Below, one piece after another: positions 39,701-46,705 of a stretch of 64,000 bases of DNA. The notes beneath the pieces are model-generated. The model did not search any database. It was given only the letters and a program-made list of their open reading frames with translations, and had not been told where the DNA came from. Origin of the DNA: Portulaca oleracea (taxonomy: Eukaryota > Streptophyta > Magnoliopsida > Caryophyllales > Portulacaceae); the NCBI GenBank assembly GCA_029582165.1, contig CM055875.1, positions 3,467,001 through 3,531,000 of the forward strand, written 5' to 3'. Position 1 is the stretch's first letter. Each line of letters opens with the position of its first letter. The position numbers and the translations under genes were made by a program.

Positions 39701-42700
39701 CATTTCCGGCACCGGAAAGTTGACGTGGCGACCGAAAAGTATGTTTATTCATACTTCAAAAAGAAAATTTCCAGTCGCCACGTCTGCTTTCCGGTACCGG
39801 AAATGGATTCTGGATTGCTATGAGAAAATAGTGAAAAAGTACAGACTGCTAGTGACCGAAAAGTCAGTTTGGATTATTCTCAATCACAAGCCCCTCAGTA
39901 CGGGTTATTTGTGGCCAAAAACCCTAATTTTTATTTCATTCTTTAATTATTTCTATTTCTTGATACTTGTTGTGCATGATTGTTTTCTGTGCGTGGGTGA
40001 CAACACCAGAATCCGTAATCCTGGTCATGGTGCTATTATGCCGTTGTCATATGACCGACCCATGTATTTATCCAGCATCAGGCATGATGTGACAGCTGTG
40101 CTACTTAACATGGTTGTAGAGTTAGAGCTATTCTGGTAGCGCTGCGGCTGAAACTGCATTTTGAGTTGTGATTTTTTCTCTGAGATTATTGAGCTGCTGT
40201 TTGCATAACAATAATACAGGATGATGCATGTGTCCAAAATACAGCCTAAGCACAAAATATTATTAGGAAAATGGCTTACGATATATTTTCAATCAAGATA
40301 ACATAAATGTCAATGTACAACATATTCCCAAATACTAAGGTAATAGGTATTTCATTTATTCTTGATGTTAATCTACTTAACTTTTCTGTCTCCTTCATTT
40401 AATCAACATATACTTTCTTGTGTAGTATGTCTATCTTTGCTGGAAGGATCATGATTCTAAGCCATAGTATTATTTCAGGATGTTAAGGGTCCTCAAACGG
40501 TAGCATTCAACTTACCAAATGATGAACGCATTGTGAAAGATCGTGGTACTTCAATGGTCATGCTTAAAAATGTGTCCGAGGCAAAGTAAGTTTTCAAATT
40601 ATTAGATCTTCTGCCGTTAACATCTTTCTGTCTGTTGGTAATGATCTTTCATGTTTAATTTTTCCTTAGAATTCTGTGCCCTATATTAATCGGACTCGGG
40701 TATGGGTGTCCAATATGGACACGATTTCGACTGTGGTCGACTTGGTGGCGAGCTTACATGGCAGGCCGAGAAGATAAACTGGCTAAATAATATCTAAATT
40801 TATGACATGTCAGCTAATCTACACAATCAAGGTGATTTTATACAACTACAACAACGATGTCTTAGTGAAAACACGTTTAAGCAAACGTGATTTTATGTTT
40901 TTTCTACTCTTTTCAAAGTTGATTCCCTTTGCTTATGTGTGGATTAGCTGACATGTCATAAGTTCAAATATTTGTGGGTCAATTTATCTCCTCTACTGCT
41001 ATATAGGATTACCACCGAGTCAGTCACTGACGGAATCGTTCCGGGTGCATTATTGTTCAACACTCCTTAAAGTTCAGTGCATTATTGTCCAAGGTCAAAG
41101 TTCAGTGCATTATTGTCCAATACCCCAAAAGTTAAGTATATTAGCATCCAAAAATCCTTTAAGAAATTTTGCACAATTCTGTTGACATTTCGCATATTTT
41201 CTTTGTTGTTTGAAATGTCGAGTGTCGTCCCTCTCTGGGGTTGAGAGTGCGACACGGGTACAATAGGAAAAATGAAGATTTGAAGTAACATAGATGTCCT
41301 TGGGAATGTACAGGTTCAAGCATATTCTACTTCCGATAGCCAAAACATGCTTATCAAAGGAGCAGCAGGAGCTCGTAGATTTTGACTCATTTTTCACTCA
41401 TACAATCTGTCATGAGTGCTGCCATGGAATTGGTCCTCACAACTTAGTTCTTCCTGATGGTCGGAACTCGACTGTGAGATTGGTAAGTAAAATTTCTCCT
41501 CAAACACCAATTGTTTCTTTATAGGAGTTCTGTTCAAAAATTCTTGATGAACAAGGCACATGTTTCTTGTTTTGCTCTTTCTTTTAAAAAGTTGTAAGAC
41601 AATAATAGGCTATCAGATAGACCTATATTTATTGGCATTTGCATAATGAACTCCTTGCATTTGTCCTGGTGCCATGATTTGTGAGATTAGCTGGGGATAA
41701 ATCTGTTTGATGTTATTGATGGTTTCAGCTCATCCTTGTACCCCTAGTTCTTGATTGTCTCTGAGCTTGCTATGCTGATTTTGTATGGTTTACTTATTTA
41801 TTTTATATATAGTTCTATTATTTTTTGCATCTTTGAAAACATGCCATGGGACTTGGCACAGCTTTGATTTCTTTTAGTGATCAAATCCTTTGAAAATAGA
41901 CTGTGTGGTTCCGATTACTTTTCGCGATCAAATGTTGTACTTCCTTCATTACTTACCGCTTGGGGCTCCTTCTATATTAACCTTAACAATACTGTGTTAA
42001 TAAACTTTTTCTAGTCAGAGATTTTCTGTGAATATTGTTGTGTGACTTGCTGTACTGCTTTATATGGACTGTCCCCTAACCCCAATCAACCCTGAAGAAA
42101 AGTATCGAACTTGAAGTTATAAAAGGTGTGAGATGCATGCTCATGAATGGAGGCGCACTTTTTTACAAGAAAAACCCTTGAATATCTTTTGAAAATATGT
42201 TTTAACTGCTAAGTGGTTTTCCCTCAGCATATCAGATTTAAGAAAAAAAAAAGTGCAGTTCTCACTAAACACCACATGCTGAGGAATTTCATGTAGTAGT
42301 GGATCAAATTATCAATGGCAGCCAACATGTATCTTGTGAATTGTGATGAATTCCCCCTGGATTACTGGCCCAACCAAGTCTAGCAAACTCCTTGAACTTT
42401 GAGCGCCTTCATCCATCAGTTGACCCTTTGGCCCTGGATCTGGTCTTTCCAACTAGCCGGTTTCCGGACAGCCTCAATTGCCTGGTCTGGGATGCAGTCA
42501 TTAATGAGTCGCAGGCAGCTAATGTTCTGCAATGCTTTTTAGACAATAACTTTGTTCATCTTATTGTATATTTAAGAATACATTTCATAAAAACTACAGT
42601 TGCAGCACCAAGCAATAACTCTTAGGATATGAGCCTTTACTGCTTTTGAGGGTAGCAGCCACCTTTGGGGACGCTTGCTCAGTGATGCATACCTGAAAGC

Positions 42701-45700
42701 ACATTATCTTGAAGGACTATACAGCTTTATTACAATTGACTTCTTGGGATACTAATTTGTTGTACTATATATGTCAAGAAAATGGCTACAAGCTATTTTA
42801 ACGTGAAAAATGAGGGTCTTTTTGTTTGGTCTATATAGTTGTGACAAGCTAAAAGACGTGTCCACTGGTAAATTGTTTTCGGATTTTTGGACGTTAATAT
42901 ACTATACTTTGGGGGTACTGGACAATAATACACCGAAGTTTTTTCTTGGACGATAATATCTGTACTTTAGGAGGTGTTAAACTGAGATATTTAGGACAAG
43001 AGAGAGTAGATTACATCTTACTCTTCACTTTCTTCTCATTGTTTGCATGATGAATATGATCTTCAATTTGGAACCTACATATGTTCCAGATTCTGTCAGC
43101 GGTCAGTGTAGTCTAAATGGGATTCCCTTAAACTCGAAGAGGCATGGTGAAACTCTCATCAGTTTCCATAAACATGCTGAAGTGATCTTTCTCCTTTTCT
43201 GAGGCATTGTGCTGCCTTTGAAAGCTAACTGTTTGCTTCTGTCTTCCAGGAGCTTCAAGAACAACACTCGGCATTAGAAGAAGCAAAGGCTGATATAGTT
43301 GGCCTCTGGGCTCTGAATTTTTTTGTCAGCCAGGCGAGTGCATTAAATTACCGTTCTTATACTATACACTCTACGGTGTAGGAATACTCTATACTTTTAA
43401 ATAAGCATAATGCTCATGAAACTTTTGCCTATGGTTCATAGAAAGAGGCTATCATGCACTCTCTTCTCTGGTAAGTTTTGATATTCGTATAAGAATAATT
43501 ACATTCGTAAAAGATTTCCCTCTCTTCTCTGGTAAGTTTTGATATTTGTATGAGGTTGTATAGTATAATTTCCCATTATAAATGGAAGCCATTCATGCGC
43601 TCATTAGGCTTTCGCAACATTCTTATTTTCTTATGTAGTATTCACTTTATTTGACCCCTTTTTTTCTGCAATTTCTAGTCCCTGTGTTATGTTTTCTTCA
43701 AAGAAAGTTAATAGTAACTCGTTTGTGCTGCTTAAAAGTTCTCCCGTTATGTACAATTTTTAAAAATGTTAGGTTACCAGTTTTGGGTGATCGAGCCTTT
43801 CATACGGTAGCTGATGATAACTGGTGAGTCGGAGCTCTGTAGGGTGCTTTGTTTGATGTTGCTTAAAAATATAAGAGAACTGTAACTGGAAATTTGTAGA
43901 GTAATTTCAAGAAATCCTAGAATAAGTATGTTGCCTTTCTGGATAGCTGCTCCAAATCTTAAAGCATTATTTTCCCTTCACATATTTGTGCTTCACCAAT
44001 TTCTACCCAAAGGCACATGCACCAAGTAGATACATAAAAGATGACTAATCTCCAGATTTTAGAGAGAGAAGCATCATGGTTTTGCCTGCATTAGTCATCA
44101 TCCAAAGTCGAGGATATTTATGGCTTAGATAGCTGATTTCCCATACTATTGATCTAAGCAATGAAATTACAAGAGGATACTTATTGCTTAGATAGCTGAT
44201 TTCCCGGACCATTAACCTGACCAATGAAATTACAAGGAATTTCATCCAATTAGGTTAGAGCATTTTTTCCAACCAATAGGGTCATTACAAAGTTTAGAGG
44301 AAAACAAAAACAAAGCAAAGGATCACCATGTGCTACTTTGGTGTGCTCAAATTTCCAAACTTGTACTTTGTGGAAACCACCCCTCCAATTCGGGAAACTG
44401 TTGATTCCATTAGGTTGTATTTTGGAGTGTGCTAATTTAGCCACAATCTATGATTCCCAGAATCCCCTAAATGGTTGACCCCTGTCATGACACGGGTACT
44501 GACAAAATTCATGGGTTCTCTTGGCAGTTTGGACTAGAATCTTCTTCTCTTTTTTTCCTTTTCTTTTTTACCTCAACCACCACTAGAATGTGCATATGCA
44601 TTATACATAAGCAGCAGCGACTTCCAAAACATAAAGGTAGGTATCTTGGGGAGCAAGTTAAGGACCTTTCCATGCATCGGATTATAATCAATACAGTCCT
44701 AGTTGGTTACTTGCCTGTTTTTGTTCTCTCATAACTCATAAGATTGTTTCTCTTCCACTATGTCTCAGCCATCTCCTTTCATTGTATTCCGTTTGATCAG
44801 GGGCTACTTCCTCAAAGTTTGTCCAAATCCATGTATGTGTCCTTCCTTGCTGGATGCTTTCGCTCTGTGCGTTTTGGGTTGGAAGAAGCTCATGGGTAAG
44901 TGGGTCATATACAATGTATTTACAACTCACTTTATGGGCTAAGTAGGTGATTTTTTCCTTCCTTTGTTTTTTTTTTTTTTTTTTCTCAGCAAGGGACAAG
45001 CTTTGCAGTTTAACTGGTTATTTGAGAAAGAAGCAATTGTGATGCACTCGGATAGGAGATTTTCTATCAATTTTGACAAGGTTTTGCCTCACTTTCAGTT
45101 TCTTTACTCTCCTGTTTTCTATGTTTCTGTCTTTGTGCTGATGTTCTGACCCTTTCTTCATAATTAAAAGGTTGAAGATGCAGTTGAAAGCCTGAGCAGA
45201 GAGATTCTTACAATACAAGCCACTGGTGACAAAAGTGCTGCCTGTTCACTTCTTGAGAAGTATTGTAAATTAAGTGATCCACTCGTTATTGCACTACACA
45301 ACTTGGAGGACCTTGAGGTACGGTGCTTCCTTATCCATTTAAGGAATCATGCGTAAAATTACTATATTGTTTGATCTTTTAGCTGGTAAGATATTGATAA
45401 AAGATTTGGGGACTGATATCGTATGAATCATTTGATTGATAAAAGATTTGGAGACTTTTTTTGGGTTACTTTTAACACTGAACTTGTTATCAAAGGTCAA
45501 AAATACCACTTAACCCGCTATCACCTGTTGACAGGGAAAATAATTAGAAAAGTTATTTTGAAAATTTGTGAATTTAAAAAAAAAAAAAAAGAAAAGAAAA
45601 GAATTAAAACTTACTCAGTACACTTGTTTCATTTCCCTCCATTGACAATGCACAACTCTTCTCAGCCCTAAAAGGTGAATGGAAATTGGCAATTGGGAAA

Positions 45701-46637
45701 GCAAAATTGAAAAACTTGACAGGATTATAGAGGTAGGTTTCAGGGTTTGATATAATTTTTGAATTTTCATAAGAAATTGGGAATTTGTGGATAGATTGTA
45801 CAGAGGTGTGAAATACGAACAGAGAATAGCAACACCAATGACATTATTAAGGACATAGGTGAGGGGTTAATGTTAATAATTTCTTATTGTGGGAGCCCAT
45901 GAATGATGAATGTGGTGTCAGTGCCCTGATTAACTAGCACTCAACTATACATGTATTGAGGGTTAGGGGGATGACAACCAGTTTGAGCTGTTCTCACCAT
46001 TAACAATGAAAGAACAAGCTTGCAGGAAAAAAGAAGCAAGAGGTATTTTTTGTTTTTTTGGTGTGTGTGTGGTGGTGGTTAGGGGGGGGGGGGGGGTGTT
46101 ATTATCTAGGGATTGAAAAAAAAAAGAATAATGAATTAACAGGTTAGCAATTACCAAAGTGATATTTTTGACCTTTGACAACAAGTTCAGCATAAAAAAT
46201 AAAAAAAAAGAAAAGGTCTACAATGGTATTTTTAACATTTGTCAGATAGGTTACTGCTATCTTAATAGTTGAACTCGAATTATGGATACAAGTGCATCAA
46301 ACGAGTCCAGAAAACACTATTTGTTTGTTCATCAATCCTTGCGTAATACCAATCTTGATGGTCGATCACAATTTCCGACATCATCTACTACAAGGTTCAA
46401 TGCAATGGTTCTAGTATTCATCTTTATGATTTCTATATCATTGTTGCAGATTCGACCAGATAGCGACCCCCCCCCCCCCCCCCCTTCAACACACACACAC
46501 ACACTGGTGAGAAGGGTTTAGATCTCAGTTTTCCCCCTTCTCTAAAATGGTGGCTCTTTGTGGATGCTTTCCAGGTGCCTGTTGATGTTGCTCCATCATT
46601 TGTTGTTGCTGATAAGATATTGCAAGGAGAAACCTAA
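11869..46637 (+). CDS. NUDT3: Nudix hydrolase / dipeptidyl peptidase III fusion (NUDT3 orthologue), 21 exons, 771 aa
   Basis: join(11869..11954, 12978..13157, 20778..20855, 24939..25035, 26553..26686, 27505..27586, 29353..29439, 31222..31328, 32136..32307, 35542..35756, 35856..35937, 37537..37602, 39053..39130, 39272..39367, 40479..40585, 41314..41482, 43250..43333, 44801..44895, 44990..45080, 45171..45317, 46575..46637). The exons total 2316 nt with no stop before TAA at 46635. The N-terminal domain is a Nudix hydrolase (G76-x5-D82-x7-REL-x-EE-x-G97); the rest is a peptidase family M49 domain with HECCH at 589-593 (zinc His589 and His593, catalytic Glu590) and EEAKAD at 622-627 (zinc Glu623 by family analogy). 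Known family: Arabidopsis NUDT3 has the same two-domain order and about the same length. Expected roles are hydrolysis of a nucleoside-diphosphate-linked substrate and release of N-terminal dipeptides, probably cytosolic; no signal or transit peptide is evident. All splice sites are GT-AG except intron 17 (GC-AG). Gene identity is very secure; substrate is not inferable. Confidence 0.95.
12105..12250 (+). mobile_element. LINE ORF2 scrap in NUDT3 intron 1
   Basis: Conceptual reading SLNDSEEESMFNLLAFLSN followed by EGNDVILWSPNSRGQFTM resembles the segment between reverse transcriptase and zf-RVT in plant LINE ORF2, but is too short to classify. Confidence 0.5.
12442..12633 (-). mobile_element. 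tRNA-derived SINE in NUDT3 intron 1
   Basis: On the - strand the element begins with a pol III A box (TGGCCTAGTTGTAGT) and about 35 nt later a B box (GGGTTCAACTCCCAC), and ends in an A-rich tail (T run at 12442). Flanks are TGCTCAACTA (12432-12441) and TGCTCAGCTA (12634-12643), a 10-bp target duplication with one mismatch. It lies antisense in the intron. Confidence 0.75.
12978..13157 (+). CDS. NUDT3: NUDT3 exon 2 (residues 29-89), first half of Nudix domain
   Basis: Encodes the Nudix beta-sheet core (YHRAVHVWIY, then LLLQKRADCKDSWPGQWD) and the start of the Nudix box, GHISAGD. A 180-nt exon with donor GTACTT; the box is split by the 7.6-kb intron 2. Confidence 0.95.
13848..14461. mobile_element. 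Partial hAT-like element, TGTTTGGCAA family
   Basis: Shares order and sequence with the better-preserved copy at 25540-26395: TTTTGCCAAAGTTACATCAAATG near the left, then CTAATTTTACCAAACA and TTAGTTGCCAAAAAG at the right. Ends are diverged and no target duplication was found. Confidence 0.5.
15310..17660 (+). mobile_element. LINE ORF2 3' fragment in intron 2, split by a solo LTR
   Basis: Readings ANHLEKITRGFLWNNNSNRV and GLGIRPLHVMNEALNFKWLW are the post-reverse-transcriptase region of plant L1 ORF2. The copy is interrupted at 15845 by the solo LTR and resumes at 17467, ending in the LINE 3' tail TGGGTGACATCCCCTTGGTG (17604-17623). It contains a 59/61-bp foldback at 15610-15759. Confidence 0.7.
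15845..17466 (-). mobile_element. Solo Gypsy LTR, antisense, in intron 2
   Basis: On the - strand it starts TGATGTATTTCGG and ends CATTATACATCA, giving the TG...CA ends of an LTR (1622 bp). Flanks are GAGGA at 15840-15844 and GAGGA at 17467-17471, a perfect 5-bp target duplication. There is no primer-binding site or internal sequence, so this is a solo LTR. The same family supplies the LTR at 61472. Confidence 0.88.
18035..19592 (+). mobile_element. Solo Gypsy LTR, sense, in intron 2
   Basis: Starts TGATGTATTTCAAC and ends CATTATACATCA (1558 bp), with ATTGA on both sides (18030-18034, 19593-19597). TATAAATA at 18878-18885 is the likely LTR promoter. It is homologous along its whole length to 15845-17466 but inverted, and is a possible source of a sense promoter inside NUDT3. 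Confidence 0.88.
19598..20455 (+). mobile_element. LINE ORF2 zf-RVT fragment and 3' tail in intron 2
   Basis: A degenerate reading with WRVRWVQPQTIEDVLMAWRR followed by a W-x-x-W segment is typical of the zf-RVT region. The piece ends GGGTGACATCCCCTTGGTG (20403-20421), then ATTTTGATTACTTG and A's, the same tail as the LINE at 17604. The solo LTR is inserted in or beside its 5' part. Confidence 0.6.
20778..20855 (+). CDS. NUDT3: NUDT3 exon 3 (residues 89-115), catalytic half of Nudix box
   Basis: Acceptor TTGCAG. Supplies RRELHEELGV, the metal-binding REL-x-EE-x-G helix, then FELLFIFLQE. Ends in TG, completed to Cys by exon 4. Donor GTCAGT. The reading frame is fixed by both neighbours. Confidence 0.95.
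21789..21830. repeat. (TA)n microsatellite in intron 3
   Basis: About 20 TA units in NUDT3 intron 3. Confidence 0.9.
22950..23390 (+). mobile_element. LINE reverse-transcriptase fragment in intron 3 (sense)
   Basis: Readings with YYLGIPLSATYES and RFNKRLAGWKCKLLSRGG correspond to the L-G-x-P and K-x-L-S-x-G segments after the LINE reverse transcriptase. Multiple stops. It is followed immediately by an oppositely oriented LINE piece. Confidence 0.6.
23395..24230 (-). mobile_element. LINE endonuclease-to-RT linker fragment in intron 3 (antisense)
   Basis: The - strand reads FEWGLIGVYGANDDDLRD (endonuclease core, 24005-24202) and PSFILAEKLNFLKGRLKVRD (linker before reverse transcriptase, 23395-23637). 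It is inverted relative to 22950-23390; the junction is at about 23392. Confidence 0.6.
24939..25035 (+). CDS. NUDT3: NUDT3 exon 4 (residues 115-147)
   Basis: Acceptor ATGCAG. Encodes CVINDGTYINNEFNDVYL and then the PIPLEAFTLQ segment of the Nudix fold. Ends in phase 0 before GTAGAA. Confidence 0.95.
25135..25499. mobile_element. MULE-type foldback MITE in intron 4, 9-bp TSD
   Basis: A 365-bp element with long imperfect inverted arms (about 120 bp): the left starts GGATTTTGGGATCGTAATA and the right ends CGATTCAAAAATCC. It is flanked by TTTTTTAAA at 25126-25134 and 25500-25508. A 9-bp duplication and ends starting with G fit Mutator-like elements. Each arm holds tandem copies of a GGATCGTAATATACC-like motif. 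Confidence 0.85.
25540..26395. mobile_element. Non-autonomous hAT-like element in intron 4, TGTTTGGCAA termini
   Basis: Begins TGTTTGGCAA and ends TTGCCAAACA, perfect 10-bp inverted ends. Subterminal regions repeat AGCTGTTTGG-type words in opposite orientation. The interior is AT-rich without an ORF. No clean 8-bp duplication was found, so the superfamily is a guess. Confidence 0.6.
26553..26686 (+). CDS. NUDT3: NUDT3 exon 5 (residues 148-192)
   Basis: Acceptor ATTTAG. Encodes ETEVSAVKYISCEEHKSLL and YDVNGEYGQLFEMIAQR, the end of the Nudix domain and the linker to the peptidase part. Donor GTACTC. Confidence 0.95.
26925..26993. repeat. Short tandem repeat (TCATTG)n in intron 5
   Basis: Repeated TGTCATTGTCATTATCTGAGTA words with several TCATTG units at about 26950-26985. 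Confidence 0.7.
27505..27586 (+). CDS. NUDT3: NUDT3 exon 6 (residues 192-219)
   Basis: Acceptor CTGAAG. Encodes RYKKNVEERSLTLQKQLNRY; start of the M49-type region. Ends in phase 0 at GAT before GTATAA. Confidence 0.93.
27900..28133. mobile_element. Stowaway-type MITE in intron 6
   Basis: Left end CTCCCTCCGTCC, right end CAGAGGGAG followed by TA: the Tc1/mariner Stowaway signature. 234 bp, AT-rich, no ORF. The left flank is TT rather than TA, so the duplication has mutated. Confidence 0.75.
29353..29439 (+). CDS. NUDT3: NUDT3 exon 7 (residues 220-248)
   Basis: Acceptor ATGCAG. Encodes LTKLADSDLEALKLILKAA and IDDIFHEQ. Phase 0 at both ends; donor GTACAA. Confidence 0.95.
30361..31000 (+). mobile_element. 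LINE zf-RVT fragment in intron 7
   Basis: Readings KLAFLLLVAVKGKIPTEDLL and RRYFKLAGRCSMGF match the zf-RVT region of plant LINEs. It contains a tandem duplication of about 55 bp around CTTCATACAAGTGGGC (30480-30590). Confidence 0.6.
31222..31328 (+). CDS. NUDT3: NUDT3 exon 8 (residues 249-284)
   Basis: Acceptor ATACAG. Encodes VWVSNVALRDWLKEHAHE and NYYGINKSPW. Ends in TG, completed to Trp284 by exon 9. Donor GTAAGT. Confidence 0.95.
31440..31592 (+). mobile_element. LINE 3' tail in intron 8
   Basis: ACAAATGGGTGATATACCC then TATCTTTTGATTACTT and A-rich sequence, the same tail as at 17604 and 20403. Only the 3' end is preserved. Confidence 0.5.
32136..32307 (+). CDS. NUDT3: NUDT3 exon 9 (residues 284-341)
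   Basis: Acceptor TTACAG. Encodes FLTTADSAIKLYPNATKP, GWMGLEYKAAFPSVKPPG and NFYPPDMDKM; the PPGANFYPPDM stretch is typical of the plant M49 branch. Donor GTATCT. Confidence 0.95.
32400..32647. mobile_element. Stowaway MITE in intron 9, TA duplication
   Basis: Starts CTCCCTCCGTTC and ends GGAATGGAGGGAG, with TA on each side (32398-32399, 32648-32649). 248 bp without an ORF. Its right end is included in a 102-bp tandem duplication. Confidence 0.85.
32627..32830. repeat. 102-bp tandem duplication across the MITE edge
   Basis: Units 32627-32728 and 32729-32830 both start ATTAATATGGAA, contain GGAGGGAGTAGTATC and end CATTTACCAT. They differ at a few sites. The unit joins the last 21 bp of the Stowaway to host sequence, so the duplication post-dates insertion. 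Confidence 0.85.
33126..33142. repeat. G17 homopolymer in intron 9
   Basis: A run of 17 G on the + strand. Similar G or C runs occur near 15767, 38474, 46080 and 46469. Confidence 0.9.
33651..33890. repeat. ATT-rich microsatellite with inverted AAT-rich partner
   Basis: (TTA)n/(TTG)n-rich sequence at 33651-33775 is followed about 60 bp later by (AAC)n/(AAT)n at 33838-33888, so the two can pair. Confidence 0.75.
34665..35110. repeat. Perfect 223-bp tandem duplication in intron 9
   Basis: Copies 34665-34887 and 34888-35110 are identical by eye over the whole unit, which starts GAAGAAAGAAGACGAG and ends GTTTAAATTAAA. No ORF. Either a very recent duplication or an assembly artefact. Confidence 0.9.
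35285..35375. repeat. (TTTTC)n / (TTTC)n / (TTTG)n microsatellite
   Basis: Pyrimidine-rich pentamer then tetramer repeats about 170 bp upstream of exon 10. Confidence 0.9.
35542..35756 (+). CDS. NUDT3: NUDT3 exon 10 (residues 342-413)
   Basis: Acceptor CTTCAG. The largest exon: EFDLWKNSLTEGEAREATGF, FSVIKRHSEK and YLTRASELLQKASEL. Ends in AG, completed to Ser by exon 11 across a 99-bp intron. Donor GTATAG. Confidence 0.95.
35856..35937 (+). CDS. NUDT3: NUDT3 exon 11 (residues 413-440)
   Basis: Acceptor GTTCAG. Encodes KATAFLSNDYYDSDIAWMEL, a conserved M49 core segment. Donor GTAGGT; phase 0. Confidence 0.95.
36240..36720 (+). mobile_element. Probable LINE 3' fragment in intron 11
   Basis: Ends TTGGTGTCACCCCATTG then CTTTTGATTACTCATAAAAA, resembling the LINE tail seen in introns 2 and 8. 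The upstream part is too degenerate to align by eye. Confidence 0.4.
37537..37602 (+). CDS. NUDT3: NUDT3 exon 12 (residues 441-462)
   Basis: Acceptor TTTCAG. A 66-nt exon encoding LDITIGPYETYEDMLFGYK; GPYExYED is a signature of the M49 family. Donor GTAAGG. Confidence 0.95.
37603..39052 (+). other. Intron 12, nothing recognised
   Basis: 1450 bp without a credible ORF, RNA gene or element boundary. Contains a G run at about 38474-38488. Confidence 0.5.
39053..39130 (+). CDS. NUDT3: NUDT3 exon 13 (residues 463-488)
   Basis: Acceptor TTGTAG. Encodes ASFEAFIGVRDDDATAKLKL and FSDHLL, continuing directly from GPYETYED..FGYK. Phase 0; donor GTAACT. Confidence 0.95.
39272..39367 (+). CDS. NUDT3: NUDT3 exon 14 (residues 489-520)
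   Basis: Acceptor TGTCAG. Encodes ALEQNLPMNDVFKS and AAAPIRVIQLLYNAG, conserved M49 core. Phase 0; donor GTATTT. Confidence 0.95.
39582..39924. mobile_element. MULE-type foldback MITE in intron 14, 9-bp TSD
   Basis: 343 bp and almost entirely palindromic: the left starts GGGTTTTTGGCCACAAATAA and the right ends TTATTTGTGGCCAAAAACCC. Arms of about 165 bp run nearly to the middle. Flanked by TAATTTTTA at 39573-39581 and 39925-39933. No coding capacity; the reported open frames across it are a by-product. Confidence 0.88.
40479..40585 (+). CDS. NUDT3: NUDT3 exon 15 (residues 521-556)
   Basis: Acceptor TTTCAG. Encodes DVKGPQTVAFNLPNDERIV and KDRGTSMVMLKNVSEAK, the conserved segment preceding the zinc-binding helix. 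Donor GTAAGT. Confidence 0.95.
40700..41157. mobile_element. Diverged long-inverted-repeat element in intron 15
   Basis: The inner arms pair (40795-40826 with 40938-40972, core GACATGTCAGCTAATC / GATTAGCTGACATGTC) and extend outward to about 40738 and 41027. The right end CATCCAAAAATCC and the repeated GTGCATTATTGTCCAA words resemble the MITE at 25135. The left terminus is not recognisable. Confidence 0.55.
41314..41482 (+). CDS. NUDT3: NUDT3 exon 16 (residues 556-612), zinc-binding HECCH
   Basis: Acceptor GTACAG. Encodes VDFDSFFTHTICHECCHGIG followed by PHNLVLPDGRNSTVRL. His589, Glu590 and His593 form an HExxH pentapeptide rather than the HExxGH hexapeptide of animal and fungal DPP III. Donor GTAAGT. 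Confidence 0.96.
42881..42990. mobile_element. Single arm of a MULE-type MITE in intron 16
   Basis: GGATTTTTGGACGTTAATA, then GGACAATAATACACC and GGACGATAATATC, matches the left-arm plan of the 25135 element. No opposing arm nearby. Confidence 0.45.
43250..43333 (+). CDS. NUDT3: NUDT3 exon 17 (residues 613-640), second zinc motif, GC donor
   Basis: Acceptor TTCCAG. Encodes ELQEQHSALEEAKADIVGLW; EE (622-623) is the second zinc-binding motif of M49. The exon must end at CAG 43333 to stay in frame, which makes the donor GCGAGT. The nearest GT, 4 nt further on, would shift the frame. Confidence 0.93.
44110..44235. repeat. 63-bp tandem duplication in intron 17
   Basis: Two units, 44110-44172 and 44173-44235, share GCTTAGATAGCTGATTTCCC and ATGAAATTACAAG, with some divergence. 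Confidence 0.75.
44801..44895 (+). CDS. NUDT3: NUDT3 exon 18 (residues 641-672)
   Basis: Acceptor GATCAG. Encodes GLLPQSLSKSMYVSFLAGCF and RSVRFGLEEAHG. Donor GTAAGT; the following intron is only 94 bp. Confidence 0.95.
44990..45080 (+). CDS. NUDT3: NUDT3 exon 19 (residues 672-702)
   Basis: Acceptor CTCAG after a long T tract. Encodes GKGQALQFNWLFEKEAIVMH and SDRRFSINFDK. Weak donor GTTTTG, fixed by frame into exon 20 across a 90-bp intron. Confidence 0.94.
45171..45317 (+). CDS. NUDT3: NUDT3 exon 20 (residues 703-751)
   Basis: Acceptor AAAAG. Encodes VEDAVESLSREILTIQATGD, then LLEKYCKLSDPLVIAL and HNLEDLE. Donor GTACGG; phase 0. Confidence 0.95.
45476..46192. mobile_element. Foldback element in intron 20
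   Basis: Arms of about 54 bp (45476-45533 and 46135-46192) pair well: CTGAACTTGTTATCAAAGG with CCTTTGACAACAAGTTCAG. The inside is non-coding with a G run. Exact ends and target duplication not resolved. Confidence 0.5.
46575..46637 (+). CDS. NUDT3: NUDT3 exon 21 (residues 752-771 and stop)
   Basis: Acceptor TTCCAG. Encodes VPVDVAPSFVVADKILQGET and TAA. An AATAAA at 46700-46705, 63 nt past the stop, is a plausible poly(A) signal. Confidence 0.93.
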   Translation: MPVDVAPSFVVADKILQGET

Positions 46638-46699
46638 AAGCGTGGGATTATCACTACAAATGGCCTCTATTATAGTCCTTTGAAGTGTTTGGATGTAGT

Positions 46700-46705
46700 A
46701 ATAAA
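46700..46705 (+). terminator. Candidate poly(A) signal AATAAA of NUDT3
   Basis: Canonical hexamer 63 nt downstream of the NUDT3 stop codon, in AT-rich sequence. Single motif evidence only. Confidence 0.35.

Noticed and set aside
39639..40139. 166-codon open frame in intron 14
   Set aside because: Crosses the foldback MITE and host intron DNA; no recognisable domain and lies between confirmed exons.
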